Source: CALCEB01 sp035531475 (GTDB taxonomy: Bacteria; Acidobacteriota; Terriglobia; UBA7540). From it: DNA of 64,000 nucleotides. The translations under genes and the position numbers were made by a program. Under the pieces are notes generated by a model that had not been told where the DNA came from, searched no databases, and worked only from the letters and a program-made list of their open reading frames with translations. The stretch lies in NCBI GenBank assembly GCA_035531475.1, contig DATKST010000063.1, forward strand, positions 24,647 through 88,646. The letters run 5' to 3'. Shown piece by piece: positions 46,452 to 55,324 of this stretch. How positions within the stretch are numbered: the stretch's first letter is position 1; each line of letters opens with the position of its first letter.

Positions 46452-46985
46452 TCAGGGTGAATAATCGGCGTAAGACCGGTCCCTCTCTGACAGGATCGTC
46501 CCTTCACGAAGCGGCCACTGAACTCCAAACGCCGGATCGTCCCACCTGATTCCCGTGGCAGCTTCGGGGTGGTAGAACTCGCTGATCTGGTAATGCACCT
46601 CAGTGTTATCAACTAGCGCCTGAAAGCCGTGCGCACAGCCTGCTGGAATGTAAAGCGCTTTCCGATTGTCTTCGGTTAGCTCGACCGCCACCCACTGCTT
46701 GAAGGCAGGCGAATCCGGGCGTAGATCTACGGCTACGTCATAGATTGCGCCCGCCGTGCAGCGCACGAGCTTGGTTTCCTGGTGAGGAGCCACTTGATAG
46801 TGCATTCCACGAAGGGTGCCCTTCTTCTTGTTAAAAGACGTGCTACACTGCGCCACTCGATGATTGAGGCCGTGGGCCTCGAACTCACGCTGGCAGAAGG
46901 TGCGGGCGAAAAAGCCACGCTCGTCTTCGATCTTCTCCAACTCGATGATGTAGGCTCCTTGGAGCTTGGTTTCGATAAGAACCAC
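46452..46985 (-). CDS. RmlC-like NDP-4-keto-sugar 3,5-epimerase
   Basis: 177 residues, a cupin. Motifs: DERGFFARTFCQREFEAHGL, GTLRGMHYQVAPHQE (catalytic His), IYDVAVDLRPDS, IPAGCAHGFQAL and TEVHYQISEFYHPE (catalytic Tyr). It is a divergent paralogue of rmlC at 26631. Its neighbours are C-methyltransferases and a cytidylyltransferase, so its substrate is probably a CDP- or other NDP-4-keto sugar rather than the dTDP-rhamnose intermediate. The 63-bp gap downstream is short. Confidence 0.88.
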   Translation of the reverse strand: MVLIETKLQGAYIIELEKIEDERGFFARTFCQREFEAHGLNHRVAQCSTSFNKKKGTLRGMHYQVAPHQETKLVRCTAGAIYDVAVDLRPDSPAFKQWVAVELTEDNRKALYIPAGCAHGFQALVDNTEVHYQISEFYHPEAATGIRWDDPAFGVQWPLREGTILSERDRSYADYSP

Positions 46986-47031
46986 TCACTCTCCTCCCAC
47001 GCGAAAGCCATGCGAAGACCTTGAGCCGCCC

Positions 47032-48264
47032 TCATACGACCTTGGGCTCGGGAACCGGGATGATGAAATGCCCACCCCGCTGCCGGTACTCGGCCTGCTG
47101 TGCCAGAATCTCCTCGGCAAAATTCCAGGTCAGGAGCAGAACGTAGTCCGGCATCGCCTCCAGAAGCTTCTGTGGTGGATAGATGGGAAGATGAACGCCG
47201 GGCATGTATCGGCCCTGTTTGTGCGGACTGCGATCGACGACGAACTCCAAGGTATCGAGGCCGATCCCACAATAGTTCAGCAGAGTACTGCCTTTGGCGG
47301 CGGCGCCGTAGGCGGCAATGTGCTTGCTCTTTTCTTTCAGTTCGGCCAGCAGGCGGCGGAGGTCAGCCTTCAGGATGCGCACGCGCCCAGCGAAACCCTG
47401 GTAGAAGTCCAGGGAGCCGGCGCCCCACGACTGTTCTTCGGCGAGCAGGCTTTCAACCCGCGTCGTCCGCCGCTCAGACGATGATGCAGGAACCGCAAAG
47501 ATCCGAATGGAGCCGCCATGGATGGGCAGCCGTTCAACATCTTGAATGGTCAGTCCGTGCCGCTGAAAGAGGCGGTCCAGGGCCGTCAGAGAGAAGTAGC
47601 AGAGGTGCTCGTGGTAGATGGTGTCAAACTCGCAATGATCAATCATCGGCTTGACGTAGGGTACCTCAATAACCGCTATTCCCGACTCCTTCAGCAGAAG
47701 GGCGATTCCCGCCACAACCCCATTCAGGTCGGCCACATGGGCCAGCACGTTGTTGCCGTGAATCACGTCAGCGCGTTCCCCGCGCTCGCGGAGTTGCCGC
47801 GCCAGATCATTGCTAAAAAACTCCGCCAAGGTGCGAATGCCGCGATCCTCGGCCACCCGCGCGATGTTACGTGCCGGCTCGATGCCGAGCACCGGGATGC
47901 CGCGCTGACAGTAGTTCTGGAGGAGGTAGCCATCGTTGCTGGCAATTTCCACAGCCAGCGCATCGGAACCGAGTCGCCGCGAGGAAATGAGCCGCTCCGA
48001 AATCTCTTTCGCATTCTGGCAAACGGTGTCAGAGAACGAGGAAAAGTAAACGTAGTCGCGGAAAAGCACTTCCGGCAGAACCGTCTCGGTGGTTTGCACG
48101 AGGGCACAGCCCGGGCAGAAAGCTACATCCAGCGCATAGACGGGCTCGGGCTTCTCGAGCTGGCCCTCCGTAAGCAAAGAGTTCGCTAAAGGGGTACGCC
48201 CCAGGCACAGGACCAAGGCAAGGCCATCACCACCACAGGCTCGGCAAGAGGGAAGCTGCGTCAT
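47032..48264 (-). CDS. Zinc-finger sugar C-methyltransferase (NovU/TylCIII type)
   Basis: 410 residues. N-terminal Zn site: SCRACGGDG and AFCPGCALV. Then GRTPLANSLL, YVYFSSFSDTVCQNAKEI, VEIASNDGYLLQNY (SAM loop), GIEPARNIARVA, DVIHGNNVLAHVADLNGVV, YHEHLCYFSLTAL. Last, the Methyltransf_14 domain (YGAAAKGSTLLNYCGI, FVVDRSPHKQGRYMPGVHLP). The YHEHLCYFS motif is characteristic of C-3 methyltransferases of TDP/CDP-4-keto sugars. It overlaps the SDR gene by 4 nt. Confidence 0.88.
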   Translation of the reverse strand: MTQLPSCRACGGDGLALVLCLGRTPLANSLLTEGQLEKPEPVYALDVAFCPGCALVQTTETVLPEVLFRDYVYFSSFSDTVCQNAKEISERLISSRRLGSDALAVEIASNDGYLLQNYCQRGIPVLGIEPARNIARVAEDRGIRTLAEFFSNDLARQLRERGERADVIHGNNVLAHVADLNGVVAGIALLLKESGIAVIEVPYVKPMIDHCEFDTIYHEHLCYFSLTALDRLFQRHGLTIQDVERLPIHGGSIRIFAVPASSSERRTTRVESLLAEEQSWGAGSLDFYQGFAGRVRILKADLRRLLAELKEKSKHIAAYGAAAKGSTLLNYCGIGLDTLEFVVDRSPHKQGRYMPGVHLPIYPPQKLLEAMPDYVLLLTWNFAEEILAQQAEYRQRGGHFIIPVPEPKVV

Positions 48265-49298
48265 TGTTGCCTATTCCCCTTCCAGCGCAGGTCGCGATCG
48301 AGCCTTCCGTTGCTCAACAGGGCCTCAATCTGCTTCAGGCGGACGTATTTCCTTCCTTGCAGTCCCTCCGGGGTCAGGTTCTCCGCGCGGTAGGCGTCGT
48401 AGAGCTCCTGTGCCCCCTTCAGTGCAGTCCAGCGAGGCCGGAAGGCCGGAAAGGCACGCATGAACTTGGCGAAATTCACCCGATAATTCCGGGGATCAGG
48501 TCCCCCCTGGCCAGCGTACTCGACCTTACTGGCCGGGGCGACCTCTTGCACAATGGCGGCGAGATCGCGAACCTGATAGTTCTCGCTGTCGGTGCCGACA
48601 TTGTAGGCCTGGTTATGAACGAGCTCCAGGGGAGCCTCCAGGACCAGGGCAAAAGCTTGGGAAATATCCTCGATGTGGACAATCGGCCGCCAAGGCGTTC
48701 CGTCACTCAAGATACGGATGTTGCCGGTCGTCACCGACCAACCCACCAAGTTATTGAGTACAATGTCAATGCGAAGGCGCGATGAGACACCGTAGGCCGT
48801 GGCATTCCTTAGAAACGTGGGCGAGAAATGCTCGTCGGCCATGTCCGAAAGGTCCCCTTCGGTACGAACCTTCGATATGGCGTAAGGCGTCAGGGGGCAG
48901 AGTGGGGACCCCTCGTCCAGCACGGCGTCCCCCGCCGCTCCGTACATGCTGCAGGAAGATGCGAAAAGAAACCGGCGTATTCCCGCCTGCTTTGCCATCT
49001 TGGCAAGCCGCACGGAAGCATGGTGGTTGATATCGTAAGTCAATTCCGACCGAATGCTGCCGAGCGGGTCGTTCGACAGACCGGCGAGATGTACGATGGC
49101 ATCAAATCCCCGGATATCTTCGGAAGAAACGTCCCGAAGATCTCGTTCCAACTTGGCGTAGGAGCAGTCTGACGAGCCAAAATCGCAGTCATAGTAATAG
49201 TCAGTATCGAGACCTGTAACCTTGTGGCCGCGTCCCAGCAAGAACTTCGTCATCGTTCGCCCGATGTAACCCTGATCGCCAGTCAGCAACACGTCCAA
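48261..49298 (-). CDS. NAD-dependent nucleotide-sugar SDR
   Basis: 345 residues. MDVLLTGDQGYIGRTMTKFL, VHLAGLSNDPLG, FASSCSMYGAAG, YAISKVRTEGDL (Tyr/Lys), FLRNATAYGVSSRLRID, RPIVHIEDISQAF, YNVGTDSENYQV. Such SDRs accompany glucose-1-phosphate cytidylyltransferase and C-methyltransferases in many EPS clusters. It could be the 4,6-dehydratase-like or epimerising step of the pathway, since no typical CDP-glucose 4,6-dehydratase is present. Confidence 0.82.
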   Translation of the reverse strand: MDVLLTGDQGYIGRTMTKFLLGRGHKVTGLDTDYYYDCDFGSSDCSYAKLERDLRDVSSEDIRGFDAIVHLAGLSNDPLGSIRSELTYDINHHASVRLAKMAKQAGIRRFLFASSCSMYGAAGDAVLDEGSPLCPLTPYAISKVRTEGDLSDMADEHFSPTFLRNATAYGVSSRLRIDIVLNNLVGWSVTTGNIRILSDGTPWRPIVHIEDISQAFALVLEAPLELVHNQAYNVGTDSENYQVRDLAAIVQEVAPASKVEYAGQGGPDPRNYRVNFAKFMRAFPAFRPRWTALKGAQELYDAYRAENLTPEGLQGRKYVRLKQIEALLSNGRLDRDLRWKGNRQQ

Positions 49299-49325
49299 AG
49301 ACTCGCCTCCTTGAATTAGCTAATC

Positions 49326-50114
49326 CTACCAGACCTTCCACGGAGCGCCCTTTTCCCAAGTTTCATTTAGGACAACGAAATCCCGATAGGTGTCCATGCA
49401 GTGCCAAAATCCAGGATGGTGATAGGCAGCGAGTTGCCCTTCGCTGGTCAGACGCTCGAGCGGCCGCTTTTCCAATACACATAAGTTGTCGCTGGAGAGG
49501 TACTCAAAGAACCGGCGTTGGAAGACAAAGAACCCACCGCTAATTAGCCCGTCCTGCGCCTGCGGTTTCTCAGTGAACGCTTGCACCAAGTCCCCACGCA
49601 CGGAGATCTCACCATACCGGGAGACAGGCCGCACACCTGTGACTGTTCCAATCTTTCCATGCTTCTTATGATATTTCCAAAGCTCGTTTACGTCAATATC
49701 CGCCAAGCCGTCGCCGTAAGTTAGCATGAAGGTGTCACCAGTAATGTAAGGCTCAATCCTTTTAACACGGGCTCCGGTCATAGCGTCTCCGCCTGTTTCC
49801 ACAAAGGTAATCGTCCAACGCTCTTGCTGATTGTCCGTATAGAACGTGGGTTCTTGGGCAGAGTTTAGCTGAAGCGTAAAATCACTATTCATATAGCGGT
49901 AATTCAGGAAATGCTCCTTGATCATGTGCCCCTTGTAACCGAGACACAACACGAAGTGGTTGAAGCCATAATGCGAATAGGTCTTCATGATATGCCACAA
50001 AATGGGTCTTCCACCCACTTCAACCAGCGGCTTTGGACGAAATTCCGTCTCTTCTCTGAGGCGAGTTCCCATGCCTCCGCACAAAATAACGACTTGAGGT
50101 TTCATAGGCGACAT
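49326..50114 (-). CDS. rfbF: Glucose-1-phosphate cytidylyltransferase
   Basis: 262 residues; a second ATG at 50105 is possible. Nucleotidyltransferase: VVILCGGMGTRLREETEFRP, KPLVEVGGRPILWHIM, FVLCLGYKGHMIKEHF, MLTYGDGLADID, GTVTGVRPVSRYGEI, GGFFVFQRRFFEYL. This set is the RfbF signature and the length fits. It makes CDP-glucose, the entry to CDP-deoxysugars. It is the first gene of the modification block (rfbF, SDR, MT, epimerase, SDR, MT, CmcI). Confidence 0.94.
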   Translation of the reverse strand: MSPMKPQVVILCGGMGTRLREETEFRPKPLVEVGGRPILWHIMKTYSHYGFNHFVLCLGYKGHMIKEHFLNYRYMNSDFTLQLNSAQEPTFYTDNQQERWTITFVETGGDAMTGARVKRIEPYITGDTFMLTYGDGLADIDVNELWKYHKKHGKIGTVTGVRPVSRYGEISVRGDLVQAFTEKPQAQDGLISGGFFVFQRRFFEYLSSDNLCVLEKRPLERLTSEGQLAAYHHPGFWHCMDTYRDFVVLNETWEKGAPWKVW

Positions 50115-50477
50115 ATTGAAAGGCGGTTCGACCGTCGATGATTAACGGCTACCGCATCAGGTAGATTTCAGCTCCGCGTTGCGCGACAGTTTAACATACG
50201 AAAGGACGCTCAGTGCAACCGCAAAGAGCCCATAATTGCCAGGGGTCCTATCCGGCGCGGCAAAGAGACCGGGCCAAGGGCGCCGATGAGTAAAGCGGGC
50301 CATTGCCAGACTATGGTGTACCCCATTGTCAAACTATTTTTGGTCTAAAATAGGCTAGTCTCGTCGTCGTTTTCTCTTTCTTTCTGCTTTTGTCTTGGTT
50401 TTGTCTTTCTCTCCGCCCATGCGCCTTTGGCCCGTTGATTTTGTAACAGCGAAAAAGGAGGATGCCATCGAGTCCAT
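50115..50477. other. 363-bp intergenic region upstream of rfbF
   Basis: There is no gene support on either strand. It contains A/T-rich stretches and a CTTTCT-rich tract near 50375-50410. It may hold a promoter for the rfbF block, but no clear -35/-10 or sigma-54 site was found. Confidence 0.4.
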
Positions 50478-51470
50478 TCAGGTAGAGGAACCCCATTGCT
50501 GAGTTTGCTTCCGGAAGTACTCCGCCGTTACCGCCAGTCCCTCTTGAAGGTTGACGCGCGGGAACCAACCCAGAAGCTTCTCGCCGCGCCTAACGTCCGG
50601 GCACCGGACCCTCGGATCATCAATGGGAAGCGGCCGAAAGTCAATTTTGCTGGAACCTCGTGTGATTCGGATGACTTCTTTTGCAATGTCGATCACCTGC
50701 ATCTCCAACGGGTTCCCCAAATTTACCGGTCCATGGATTCCGTCTAAATCGTGTTGGCCGCTCCCAATGCCGGCGTTGTCGTCAGCCAGCAGAAGCATGG
50801 TCAAGCCTTCGACCAAATCGCTTACATAACAGAGGCTGCGTGTTTGGCTTCCATCTCCATAGACCGTTAGCGGCTCGCCGCGGAGCGATTGGACGATAAA
50901 ATTCGAAACCACCCGGCCATCCTGCGGCCTCATGCGGGGCCCGTAGGTATTGAAAATCCTGGCAATGCGCGTGTCCAACCCATGGGAGCGGTGGTAGGCC
51001 AGGGTCATGGCTTCCGCAAATCGCTTCGCTTCATCGTAAACGCCTCGCGGCCCGGTCGGATTAACGTTGCCCCAGTAGGTTTCCGGCTGAGGGTTAACCA
51101 GGGGGTCCCCATAAACCTCTGAGGTGCTGGCAAGCAGAAAGCGGGCCTGCTTGGCCTTGGCAAGGCCAAGCGCATTATGAGTTCCGAGCGATCCCACCTT
51201 CAAGGTCTGTATCGGGAGCCGGAAATAATCGGGAGGACTGGCCGGCGAAGCAAGGTGGGCAATGGCATCGACGGGTCCCACGACCTCGAATGGCTTGGTG
51301 ACATCGTGAAGCCGGAACTCAAAACCGGGATTGCCTTCAAGCTGCCGGATATTCATGCGGCTGCCTGTGGCCAGATTATCGATGCACAAGACGGAATGTC
51401 CAAGCGTCAAAAGTTTTTCGCACAGGTGGCTGCCCAGGAAGCCTCCGCCGCCAGTGACCACGATTCTCAA
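50478..51470 (-). CDS. uxs: UDP-glucuronate decarboxylase (UDP-xylose synthase)
   Basis: 330 residues. MRIVVTGGGGFLGSHLCEKLL, LHDVTKPFEV, HLASPASPPDYFRLP, LASTSEVYGDP, GPRGVYDEAKRFAEAM (Tyr/Lys with the Asp-Glu typical of UXS), RIFNTYGPRMRPQDGRVVSNF, YVSDLVEGL. These are UXS hallmarks. It decarboxylates UDP-glucuronate to UDP-xylose. The adjacent ugd supplies the substrate. Confidence 0.92.
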   Translation of the reverse strand: MRIVVTGGGGFLGSHLCEKLLTLGHSVLCIDNLATGSRMNIRQLEGNPGFEFRLHDVTKPFEVVGPVDAIAHLASPASPPDYFRLPIQTLKVGSLGTHNALGLAKAKQARFLLASTSEVYGDPLVNPQPETYWGNVNPTGPRGVYDEAKRFAEAMTLAYHRSHGLDTRIARIFNTYGPRMRPQDGRVVSNFIVQSLRGEPLTVYGDGSQTRSLCYVSDLVEGLTMLLLADDNAGIGSGQHDLDGIHGPVNLGNPLEMQVIDIAKEVIRITRGSSKIDFRPLPIDDPRVRCPDVRRGEKLLGWFPRVNLQEGLAVTAEYFRKQTQQWGSST

Positions 51471-51502
51471 TCTCTATCCTCCGCTTGAGGCATCACGATT
51501 CA

Positions 51503-52873
51503 TCACTTTTGGACCGTTACCGAGATGGGCGCTTGGCTGCGTCCTATGCTGAGGTATTGAAATCCGTAAGATGCAACCTGTTCAGGTGAAAACATATTCC
51601 GGCCGTCAGCAATCAAGGGCCGCTCCATCACGTCGCGAAGGCGCCCGAAATCAACCCGCCGAAACTCATCCCATTCCGTGAGAATCAAAAGAGCCTCCGC
51701 GCCTTCTGCCGCCTCATAAGAATCAGTGCAATACCGGAGACTTGGCAATTCCGCTTCCGCTTTGAGGGACGCTTGGGGATCGTAAGCGGAAACCACGGCG
51801 CCCTCCGCAATCAGGCGCCGGGCGATCACCAGCGAAGGCGCAAACCGTACATCATCGGTGTTAGGTTTGAAGGCTAGCCCCCAGATGCCAATCTTCTTCC
51901 CCCGCAGCACCCAGAGCTCCTGCTTGATCCGTTGCAAGAATTGCTCTGCGCGGCGAAGGTTGATCTTCTCCACTTCCGTGAGAAGTGAAAAGTCAAGCCC
52001 GAACTTTTCACCAATTCTCACGAAAGATTGCAAATCCTTGGGAAAACAAAAGCCTCCGAACCCGATCCCTGGACGGAGAAAGGATGGACCAATCCGCCGG
52101 TCCAGGCCGATGCCGGCAGCAACTTTGTCAATGTCGGCCCCCGCAACCTCGCAAAGGTCAGCAATCAGGTTGATAAAAGAAATCTTCATCGCCAAGAAGG
52201 AATTCGAGGCGTGTTTAATGATTTCAGCGCTGTTAATGTCAGCCACCAGAAAGGGAACTTGGTGTTGAGAAAGGCAAGGTGAGTGAACGGGGCAGACAAC
52301 CTTCTGCTTCAAGATCGGATGATAAATTTCCTCCAGCATCTTTGCTGCGGTCGAATTTTCAACCCCCACCACAATGCGGTCGGGATGAAAGAAGTCTTCC
52401 ACGGCGCTGCCTTCCCGCAAGAACTCAGGGTTCGACGCGACGTCATAAGATAATCCCGTCCGGCAGTAAAGGCTCAAGTGTTTTTGAAGCTGGCGCCCGG
52501 TTTGCACCGGGACCGTACTCTTTTCAATGACCAGCCGGTAGCCCCGGGCATTTTGCGCAATGTCGCGGGCTACACTTTCGATGCCCGTCAAGTCGGCTTC
52601 TCCATTTTCCAGCGGAGGAGTGCCCACGCAAATAAAAATAGCTTGCCCTTTTTCGATGGCTTCGTGCGTTGAAGTAAAGGTGAGCCGCCCGCTCCGCAAG
52701 TTTCGTTCGACCAGTGACTCAAGATGCGGCTCATAAAAAGGCAGTCCTCCGTCCCTCAGTAGTTTCAGCCTTTGCGGATTGCTTTCGGCACAGGTCACTT
52801 GGTGGCCAGCCTCCGCAAGGCATGCAGCCGAAGTAAGGCCAACGTATCCCGCCCCAATGACTGCAAGATCCAT
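51503..52873 (-). CDS. ugd: UDP-glucose 6-dehydrogenase
   Basis: 456 residues. Rossmann start MDLAVIGAGYVGLTSAACLA, ICVGTPPLENGEADL, EKSTVPVQTG, NPEFLREGSAVEDF, the catalytic loop GIGFGGFCFPKD (Cys276), and the C-terminal domain GLAFKPNTDDVRFAPS. It oxidises UDP-glucose to UDP-glucuronate with two NAD+. It pairs with uxs just downstream, so the EPS likely contains xylose or glucuronate. Confidence 0.95.
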   Translation of the reverse strand: MDLAVIGAGYVGLTSAACLAEAGHQVTCAESNPQRLKLLRDGGLPFYEPHLESLVERNLRSGRLTFTSTHEAIEKGQAIFICVGTPPLENGEADLTGIESVARDIAQNARGYRLVIEKSTVPVQTGRQLQKHLSLYCRTGLSYDVASNPEFLREGSAVEDFFHPDRIVVGVENSTAAKMLEEIYHPILKQKVVCPVHSPCLSQHQVPFLVADINSAEIIKHASNSFLAMKISFINLIADLCEVAGADIDKVAAGIGLDRRIGPSFLRPGIGFGGFCFPKDLQSFVRIGEKFGLDFSLLTEVEKINLRRAEQFLQRIKQELWVLRGKKIGIWGLAFKPNTDDVRFAPSLVIARRLIAEGAVVSAYDPQASLKAEAELPSLRYCTDSYEAAEGAEALLILTEWDEFRRVDFGRLRDVMERPLIADGRNMFSPEQVASYGFQYLSIGRSQAPISVTVQK

Positions 52874-52978
52874 AGAAACTCCCGTTCACATCAAGAGAGA
52901 AGGTATTTCGCTATGGCGGAGGAGCCTTGAGGTCACCATCTCGAGGAAGTAAAGGATTTCACCACGAAGGCGGAGTTC

Positions 52979-55294
52979 TTATCCCGTGGTCGCACTGTCC
53001 CCGGACGGGTTCGAATTGCCATTCCGTCCGTAGCCGTAACCAAAACCATACTGCCCGCTCGAATAGCCATAGCCTTCGCGTTCAAAATCGACGGCATTCA
53101 AAGCGACTCCCAGGATACGGCAACCGGCGCCATACAGCAAAGACCTGGCGCGCCGGACGACGTCGTAAGGAGTTGAATGGGCGCGCGTGATCAAAATTGC
53201 CGCATCGGTGAGCGTCGCCAAAATCCGGCTATCCGCAACGCTCAGGATCGGTGGTGAATCGACCAGGACAAATTCAAACTGGCTGCGAAGCTTCCGCAGC
53301 AATTCCGCAGTCAATTTTGAGGAAAGCACCTCGGCCGGGTTCGGCGGAATGGGGCCACATGGAATCACTGAGAAATTATTCACCCCCGGCACCGGCAGAA
53401 TAGCCGCGGCAAGATCCACATGGCCGGTAAGGCACTGCACGAATCCGGGGCGGTTTTCAACCCCCGTCGATCGATGGACCGCCGGGCGGCGCATATCACA
53501 ATCAACCAGTACAACACTCTTTCCCAAACTAGCCAGGGCCGCTCCCAAATTAACGGCTGCCGTGGTCTTGCCCTCGCTCGGCACTGCACTCGTGACCAGG
53601 AGAAGCCGTGGAACGGGACTCGCCGATAGCAAGATTGAGGTCCGCAGAGACCGGAACGCCTCGACCGACTCAGAGGCTGTCTGCAAGCCGGGAGCCAAAT
53701 CTGAATGTCCATTGGACGAAACCGGCACCAGGTGTTCTTCAGCGGTCCTTGCGCCATCTCTTGTCACACCATTCAAGGAGAACCGGGGCAGCATGCCGAG
53801 TGAGGGTAACCGCAGCAAATGCTCCACATCATCAGAAGTCTTCAGGGTCTTGTCCAAGTATTCTTGGAAAAATGCGAGGCCAACACCCAAGCCGATTCCC
53901 AAGACCAAGCCCAGAGTCAAATCCAGGAAGACCCGCGGTTTCACGGGGCTCCGTGGAACAATGGCGTTATCCACCACGTGAATGTTGCTCGATTTGAGGC
54001 CGGAGGATACCTGGGCTTCCTTCATCCGCTCCAATAAACCATCGTAGAGTTGGTTGTTCGAATCGACCTCCCGTTTCAGAATGCTGTACTGAATCATCTC
54101 CTGGTTGACGTCGTTCATTACTTTCTTCTGGCCATCAACGGCGTCTGCAAGAGAACTCACCCGGTGCTGCGCGGTTTTGTAGCTATTAATTATATTTTGC
54201 ACTACCGCTTTTCTTTCCTTCTCCTCCTGTTTTCGTACGGAGTCAATCTCCCTCTGGATCTGCCGGGCCTTGGGATAATCAGGCTTCACCCAAGCGGTGA
54301 CCATGGCGTACTGCTTTTGCATCTCGGTCTTCTGGACTTCCAGATTCTGAACGACCGCGTCATTCCGCACCTGAGGAAGATCCTCAACCTTTCCGCCTTT
54401 TACGAAGCTATAGAGCGACTCCTTCTCGAACAGGTCCTCCTGGGCTTTCGTGTACTCACCCATCAGCTCTACCATACGAGCGCTCGTAATGGTCTCATTG
54501 TCTTTAAGGAAGATAATGGAGTGGGATTGAGCGTAAGCCTGCAGCGCATCTTCGGATTCTTCAAGCTTTGCCTTGAGGCTGACCAAGCGCGTCCCCAGCC
54601 ATTTTGACGCCGCCTCCGTTTCATCCCACTTCGTCTCCAGGTTTTGCTGAATATAATCCTCGGCAATCTGGTTCGCGACGCGCGCCGCCAGATCCGGACT
54701 GTAGGAGTCAAAAGCGACCTTTACAAGATTACTGCGCTGCAAAGGGCTGATATCTTCGAAATCTTGCAGATGAGCGACAGCGTTGACAAAATAATCGGCC
54801 GAGGGGTCGGGAGGATTGGGGTCCGACAAAGATGGAAGCTGGCGGGGGTTCGGGGTAAAGAGTCCAAACAGGATTCTTCCCTTGTAGAATTCCGGCTGCT
54901 TGTAAAGCTGGAGGTTTCGGACAACGCGTTCGGCGAGAGTTCTACTTTGAAGGATCTTGAATTGAGTCTCCCGGTAGGAATCAATGTCCACGGGGCTAAT
55001 GTTAACAATTTCCTTGAAATTTACGACACTGGGAGGCTCCGGATCAATCTCGATCGTCACTTTACCTTCGTAAACCGGTCTTTCCTTGAGCGTCCCCAAG
55101 GCTACCGTTGAAAAAACTACGACAGCACAGACAAGGACCAGCCACCTTCTCTTCAGAACAATGGCCCAATAGTCTAGAAGGTGAGGAATCTCTTCCGGAG
55201 ACACGTCCACGACCTCCAAATCCCTCAAGCCCTGCGGACTCAACTGCGACTGTGAGGGGTACTGGTTGCCGTCGATTTTGTCTAGCTCGTCCAT
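52979..55294 (-). CDS. wzc: Wzc-type polysaccharide co-polymerase / BY-kinase (second copy)
   Basis: 771 residues. The first membrane helix is near 50 (WLVLVCAVVVFSTVAL), the Wzz domain follows, a coiled coil lies about 240-420, and the second helix is near 475. Kinase: SAVPSEGKTT (Walker A, Lys576), VVLVDCDMRRP (Walker A', 594-598), FVLVDSPPIL (Walker B). The Tyr-rich tail at 741-756 (GYGYSSGQYGFGYGYG) is spaced by Gly, unlike the YYYY run of the other Wzc. It lies 30 nt downstream of wza2. It governs chain length of the large EPS block. Confidence 0.95.
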   Translation of the reverse strand: MDELDKIDGNQYPSQSQLSPQGLRDLEVVDVSPEEIPHLLDYWAIVLKRRWLVLVCAVVVFSTVALGTLKERPVYEGKVTIEIDPEPPSVVNFKEIVNISPVDIDSYRETQFKILQSRTLAERVVRNLQLYKQPEFYKGRILFGLFTPNPRQLPSLSDPNPPDPSADYFVNAVAHLQDFEDISPLQRSNLVKVAFDSYSPDLAARVANQIAEDYIQQNLETKWDETEAASKWLGTRLVSLKAKLEESEDALQAYAQSHSIIFLKDNETITSARMVELMGEYTKAQEDLFEKESLYSFVKGGKVEDLPQVRNDAVVQNLEVQKTEMQKQYAMVTAWVKPDYPKARQIQREIDSVRKQEEKERKAVVQNIINSYKTAQHRVSSLADAVDGQKKVMNDVNQEMIQYSILKREVDSNNQLYDGLLERMKEAQVSSGLKSSNIHVVDNAIVPRSPVKPRVFLDLTLGLVLGIGLGVGLAFFQEYLDKTLKTSDDVEHLLRLPSLGMLPRFSLNGVTRDGARTAEEHLVPVSSNGHSDLAPGLQTASESVEAFRSLRTSILLSASPVPRLLLVTSAVPSEGKTTAAVNLGAALASLGKSVVLVDCDMRRPAVHRSTGVENRPGFVQCLTGHVDLAAAILPVPGVNNFSVIPCGPIPPNPAEVLSSKLTAELLRKLRSQFEFVLVDSPPILSVADSRILATLTDAAILITRAHSTPYDVVRRARSLLYGAGCRILGVALNAVDFEREGYGYSSGQYGFGYGYGRNGNSNPSGDSATTG

Positions 55295-55324
55295 GCCGCT
55301 CCTTGAAGTTCTGGGGGGTATTGG

